Positions 59,801 to 64,000 of a DNA stretch of 64,000 bases are shown here, in pieces. A model generated the notes under the pieces. That model worked only from the letters and a program-made list of their open reading frames with translations, was not told where the DNA came from and ran no database searches. The DNA is from Marthasterias glacialis. Taxonomy: Eukaryota; Echinodermata; Asteroidea; Forcipulatida; Asteriidae. The translations under genes were made by a program, and so were the position numbers. Positions within the stretch are counted from its first letter, which is position 1; the number at the start of each line of letters is the position of its first letter. The stretch covers positions 21,548,495 through 21,612,494 of the forward strand of contig OU452225.1 of NCBI GenBank assembly GCA_911728455.2. Direction: 5' to 3'.

Positions 59801-62800
59801 ATCGATAAGTGCGCAAGTGAAGCTTTATACCCAGGATGTCAGTGGTAGTACAACGGAGACTGACGTCCTACCTGGGCTAGGGTTTTCCTTAACTTTTCTT
59901 TTCTTTTCAGCCAGACTACTTTTGAGTAGTCCGCGTGTATTTGCAAGAATCTTAAGACCTAGCTTTTGATTTTTTTTTGAAAAGACTAGCTACTAGTAGT
60001 ACTACCTACATTAGCTGGTGCAGTATAGCTGCACAATCATCTGCGTATACACAAGTAAATGACATAGTAAAACCACAGCATGGGAAACAAAAATATCAAT
60101 GCAAAGTACCCATGTTACCAAAAAATGTATGTCTTTGTAAAAAAATTCTGGCACTATTAGCAAGTATCTCTGTTGTTGTAGATGTTAACTTTGCATCTGG
60201 GATAAGAATACTATTTGTTTGTTTTTTTTGGTGTGTTTTTTTTTGCCCATACAACGATGTGTGTTAAGCACTGTACTATACTCAGTACTTTCCCGAGTCC
60301 TGTGAAAAAAAACTCACAGGCATATTCCTCGGGTGGGATTTGAACCCACGACCCCCACCATTCCAGAGCAGATGTCTTGCCCAACTAGACTACCGAGATT
60401 ACCCGGCAGCTACAGGCAGTTTGAATCCTATTAGCAGTGTGTACCGCATCCACTATGATATATGTTAATTTTGCAACAGAGATAAGAACATTATTTGTGT
60501 TTTTTTGCCCATCCACGGACGTTGTTGTTGTGTATCCTGATTTACAAGCTTTCGAAAAAGTGAAATTCAATTTTGCATTCACAATCCTTCACACATTTAT
60601 TTTAAAGATATTTGATCTCTGCCAAGTCGATTTTACCTTGAAATAGAAGTGATTTCAGCAAACAAAATTTAAAACAACATGTTTTTTATAACAAACAAAA
60701 TTAATAAATCGTGTTTTGACCTTACAGATGGGTTTAAAAAAATGTTTTTGAAACGTTTATCCCGGCCAACCACCCTACATGAAAATATGAGCCCTTTGCT
60801 GGTACCCAGAAGTCAGTAAGCTGTATTACAACGTCAATTCGCATGCATTTTGTCTTTGTGTCGCAAGGCAACTGGCTGAAATTGAGCAGGCAGAGGATGG
60901 AATTTATTAATTATGCTCCACACAAAATTTCACTTTTTACACTAATTACTCTGTCATTATTTGCTGATGGATTTTTTCATTCGATATCTCATTTGAAAGT
61001 TGATAACTTTGGTCATCATACAAAAACAGCAATTTAACATTAGGATTCATTTTCAAGGTAAAATCGGCTTGAGCACGGATCATACATCTATAAATTGTTT
61101 TAGGAAAAAAAAATACAATAGCTGTTTGGTTTGAAGGCAAAATGAAATCAAATCACTTGTTTAAATCAACAGAGAACAAAAAACAATGTGTGCATTCTTC
61201 TGTATTCCGCTTGGTGCATGTAGGACTGAGGTCAACAGATCATACTACATGTCTAAGTCATATTGTGTACAATGCAATCAGTTCTTACCATTTCACAGTC
61301 CATAGCATAGAGACCTGGATTGCCATTGGCTGGTGGTGACTTGGCTACAGTTCTCATGAATCCAGTTAAATTGTTTGTCTTGTCATCAGTTACATGATAC
61401 TTGAAAACAAAAAACACAGTCAAAGGCTCTCTCATAATTATTTATATTTATGTGGTAAGTGAAAAACATTACTAGTTACATGTATTAAGTATTACATTAT
61501 TTACTGCATGAATTAGACATTACAATTTACATTAGTCCTCAATAACTTTTTAATACTTCAATCAAGTGGATTGTTAAGTTTCATCAAACTTGAGGATAAC
61601 ATAAAAGAAAAGAAGATGTTTGTATCAAAACATGGTTATCAAATGTTTCAGTTTATTTTGATCTTTGTTTATTTTCTGAAGCTGAATTCAATTGTCTAAC
61701 AATTAGTCCAAACACCAACTTAACACTATCTAATATGTAAAGGTATTAAGAACAATTTGCTCATGTTTAAATATAGCTATTGTGAATATTGCAATTTGGT
61801 GCTAAATTGATTTACTTTTCATCTATAAAGTCATTAAATAAATAGATTCATAAACATAAACTAACAATATTTTCTGACAATGTTTTAAATGTTGAAGAGG
61901 AAAGAATCCATCAAAATAAAAACAAAATTGTGATATAAGATTTAAGAATACTTTGATATATGACAAAAGTGACCAGAACCATTTTTTTGTATCTATTGTT
62001 ATAAGTTGTATATCGATTTATATGAATATAACTTATCAATCATGGCCATTATAAGAAGCTTGAAATTCACAAGAAGCTATGTAAAAATAGAGTTGTAGTT
62101 TGTACCTTAGCAATACTGCATCCTTTAGCACTGGAGTCACCTGAACAGCAGTTAAATCGACCCTCTACAGTCCCTCCAACTACACTCAGATAATTCATTC
62201 AATTCAACTCATTAGTACATGCTGTAGTTATCAATGTGGGTGTACATAGATCAGTGGCTAGAGTGATGAGAGTATTTCATGTCAATTAACAGTTCAGATT
62301 AAATCATATGCATACTATTGATTTACTCTGACATGTTATAACTGATATGACTTCAATATAGGCCATGTTGTATATGAAAGTGGTTATAGTTTTAGACAGT
62401 TGCAAACACATTTTGAATGTAAATTCTTATATTTCTTTTACGCTTCATATTTGTTATTGGGAAGTCTAGGTGTCAATTAAATTGTGCAACATGTCACATA
62501 TATCTGAAAAATGCACAAATAAAACTAAATATTGATCAAACACATGACCAATTAAAAGTAAAAAAAAAAAATTGAAAATCAACAAAAATATAAGTTACTT
62601 CATAGAAATCTGAGTAATTTGATTGAAAATGGTAAATAAATGCCAATTTGACCATTAACATCAACAGTGCATTTCAGTCCAACATCAAACTATGTTTGTG
62701 TCTTTTAGACTTTGAACCAAGAGTTAAAACCATTTTTGAGTTTGAGTGATTTTTTTTTGTAACTTCTTACCCTTATTATGCCAGAATTTCCCCCAGTGGT

Positions 62801-62884
62801 AGATGCAATTTTCTCTAGTGATGTAGCGGCCATCAGAACGACGCAGAAATGTTGTACCACAGCGACTGCATACATGTTGGTTAG
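56873..62884 (-). CDS. REXO1: REXO1 RNA exonuclease, C-terminal exonuclease-domain exons (5' part outside window)
   Basis: Seven minus-strand exons, 62884-62771, 62179-62106, 61399-61289, 59327-59212, 58786-58648, 57707-57587 and 56965-56873, splice with consistent phases to a stop at 56873. Encoded order: a cysteine/histidine zinc-binding-like segment ([45 protein letters not shown]), then the DEDDh nuclease fold. Exo I is YAMDCEM, with [21 protein letters not shown] after it. [12 protein letters not shown] and [10 protein letters not shown] lead to Exo [24 protein letters not shown] and LRTLMAECL lead to Exo [22 protein letters not shown]. The catalytic acidic residues and the Exo III histidine are present. 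This matches metazoan REXO1 and related nuclear 3'-5' RNA exonucleases. The large N-terminal region lies beyond position 64000. Introns contain a LINE relic, SINEs and a MITE. Confidence 0.92.
57868..58575 (+). pseudogene. Non-LTR retrotransposon (LINE) relic: C-terminal reverse-transcriptase region
   Basis: In shifting plus-strand frames the sequence encodes the typical LINE ORF2 3' region: [23 protein letters not shown], then after an inserted [59 protein letters not shown]. Stops and frameshifts (for example after LSSLYKASH) show it is dead. The pattern fits CR1/L2/Rex-like LINEs; the clade is not resolved. It lies in a REXO1 intron. Confidence 0.82.
58014..58191 (+). mobile_element. tRNA-derived SINE inserted into a LINE relic
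   Basis: It contains GGTTGTCTAGTTTGGAGGAC (A-box side), GTGGGTTTGAATCCCACT (B-box) and the family body with a CCTCGATGCAAG tail. The sequence CAAGTTTAA occurs just before and just after the copy, a plausible 9-bp target-site duplication. It splits the LINE relic at 57868-58575. Confidence 0.85.
59382..59880. mobile_element. 499-bp MITE with 7-bp target duplication in a REXO1 intron
   Basis: Inverted repeats of about 60 bp begin CTAGCCCAGGTAGGACGT at both ends. GGTTTTC flanks both sides (59375-59381 and 59881-59887). The interior shows no transposase; the short open frame inside is spurious. It sits next to the REXO1 exon 59212-59327. Confidence 0.92.
60192..60430 (-). mobile_element. tRNA-derived SINE copy (longest in the window)
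   Basis: This is the most complete copy: tail TTTGCATCTGGGATAAGAAT, body, B-box (GTGGGATTTGAACCCACGA on plus), A-box and head TACAGGCAGTTTGAATCC. A partial second tail (TTTTGCAACAGAGATAAGAA) lies at about 60468-60520. It is in the REXO1 intron between 59328 and 61288. Confidence 0.87.
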
Positions 62885-64000
62885 CTACAATAGGGGATAT
62901 AAGGACTGATTATACAATGGTTAGAAGAATTCAGGCTCTGTAAGTTTGGAATTATGGAAATGACAAATGGTTTCATGTACGATGACAGATACAAGATTTC
63001 GTTACTATAGTATCCCTTCCTAATTTAAAACTGAACCTCAAACTGCATATAGTTTTATTGTTTGTACAATGATCATAGGAAATGTCATTTATCTTTTAGT
63101 AATGTTTTTTAAATACGTGATTTAACCCTTTAGTCACTGCGATCTGAAGACTTTGATGGTCTAAAAATAACCTATGATCACCGGAAAAAGAAAAAAAAAT
63201 GGAGTAATCTATTTCCCATGGTCAGAAAATGAATTCCCAGTGTCGTTAAGTGTTGTTATATTTACAAGCTCGAAGCTTGAATTTAGTATTAAAGAAAATA
63301 AACAATTGTGTCGGCTAAATCACTTGAAAGATAATTTTCATCCTCTACAAAATAAACCAAACATGTAACATGCAAAAAATAATCACAATGAAAGTTATAT
63401 TCAAATTTCTAGATACTACACTAATTTGTTCAATGAGTAAATGTCTTACGTTGACATGGTTAAAGTTATGTGCAAAAGCTAATGGGTTAAGGTTATTGGT
63501 CTCAATTGGTTCTTGTTCTTAGTGTAGGTCTTGTCTTTTCTCTTCCTCAACTCAATGAATACAGATGTTCTTCTTCTGTGAAAAAAGGGAATAAAAGAGT
63601 AGTGACCCACGCCTTAAATGGTTTATTAAAACCAGCAGGGTCGCAGCCATGTGATAAAGGACCAACTCACTACTCTTTTATTCCCATTCATAAATGCCCT
63701 TCTTGTTAAAATGTAAAAAAATCTGTAAAAATTTTTTTTTTTCCCTTCAATTCCTGTCCTGTCCTCCGGTTCCATTTTACATTGAGTACTGCCACTGACT
63801 GCTATGTATTGATTGCGAAACATGCAAGTCAGCACCTGTGTATAAAGCTAGTGTGCCAAATTGTCCCAAACTGTCAGGGGTATTTATGAATGTATTTGAA
63901 AGTGTTTTGGAAGGTTATCATCTCAGTTGGGTCTCACTGTTAATGATTGTAAATATTGCATGTACTGGCCCTTCTTAAAATGGAAAAACTTTGTCCATAT
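62885..64000. other. REXO1 intron running off the right edge
   Basis: The acceptor at 62885 means REXO1 continues upstream on the minus strand. Apart from the MITE at 63587 no further exon with REXO1-like sequence was found before the window ends. Confidence 0.55.
63587..63685. mobile_element. 99-bp MITE in the REXO1 5' region
   Basis: GGGAATAAAAGAGTAGTGA and TCACTACTCTTTTATTCCC are perfect 19-bp inverted termini around a 61-bp centre. It is non-coding. Confidence 0.88.

Overview
This is a eukaryotic, animal-type window: AT-rich, with long intron-split genes, GT-AG splice junctions and dense short transposon debris. All recognisable genes belong to families conserved across animals, and several (the VLK-type secretory-pathway kinase, the Tctex1/DYNLT proteins) point to a bilaterian. 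The load of MITEs, tRNA-derived SINEs and the GCGTAGCC and TGGGGTAAAATGGGACA repeat families suggests a marine invertebrate, possibly an invertebrate deuterostome. I cannot fix the phylum from sequence alone.

Layout: (1) 1.3-1.8 kb, a small Tctex1-domain dynein light chain gene, minus strand. (2) 5.8-37.1 kb, a complete NUP155 nucleoporin gene on the minus strand. I reconstructed 35 coding exons whose phases close exactly to 1406 codons plus stop. Its introns hold most of the mobile-element debris. (3) 37.6-43.7 kb, a repeat-dominated block upstream of NUP155: nested palindromic transposons, a TA-flanked element rich in TGGGGTAAAATGGGACA motifs, and a TGGCGTCAATATT minisatellite. (4) 44.8-45.7 kb, an intronless Tctex1/DYNLT4-like gene, minus strand. 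(5) 49.3-52.6 kb, a PKDCC/VLK-like kinase gene, plus strand. (6) 52.9-53.9 kb, an internally deleted Tc1-like transposon. (7) 56.9-62.9 kb, the 3' exons of REXO1 (DEDDh exonuclease domain), minus strand, with the 5' part beyond the right edge.

The genes have unrelated jobs (nuclear pore scaffold, dynein light chains, luminal kinase, RNA exonuclease) and there is no operon-like logic. The most notable structures are a sixfold 50-bp tandem amplification of the first NUP155 splice donor together with its exon end, an almost fully palindromic 878-bp element nested inside another inverted-repeat element, several near-perfect long hairpins, a head-to-head SINE pair in a NUP155 intron, and a SINE inserted into a LINE relic inside REXO1. 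Exon and intron calls rest on conceptual translation and remembered family similarity; no database search was run.
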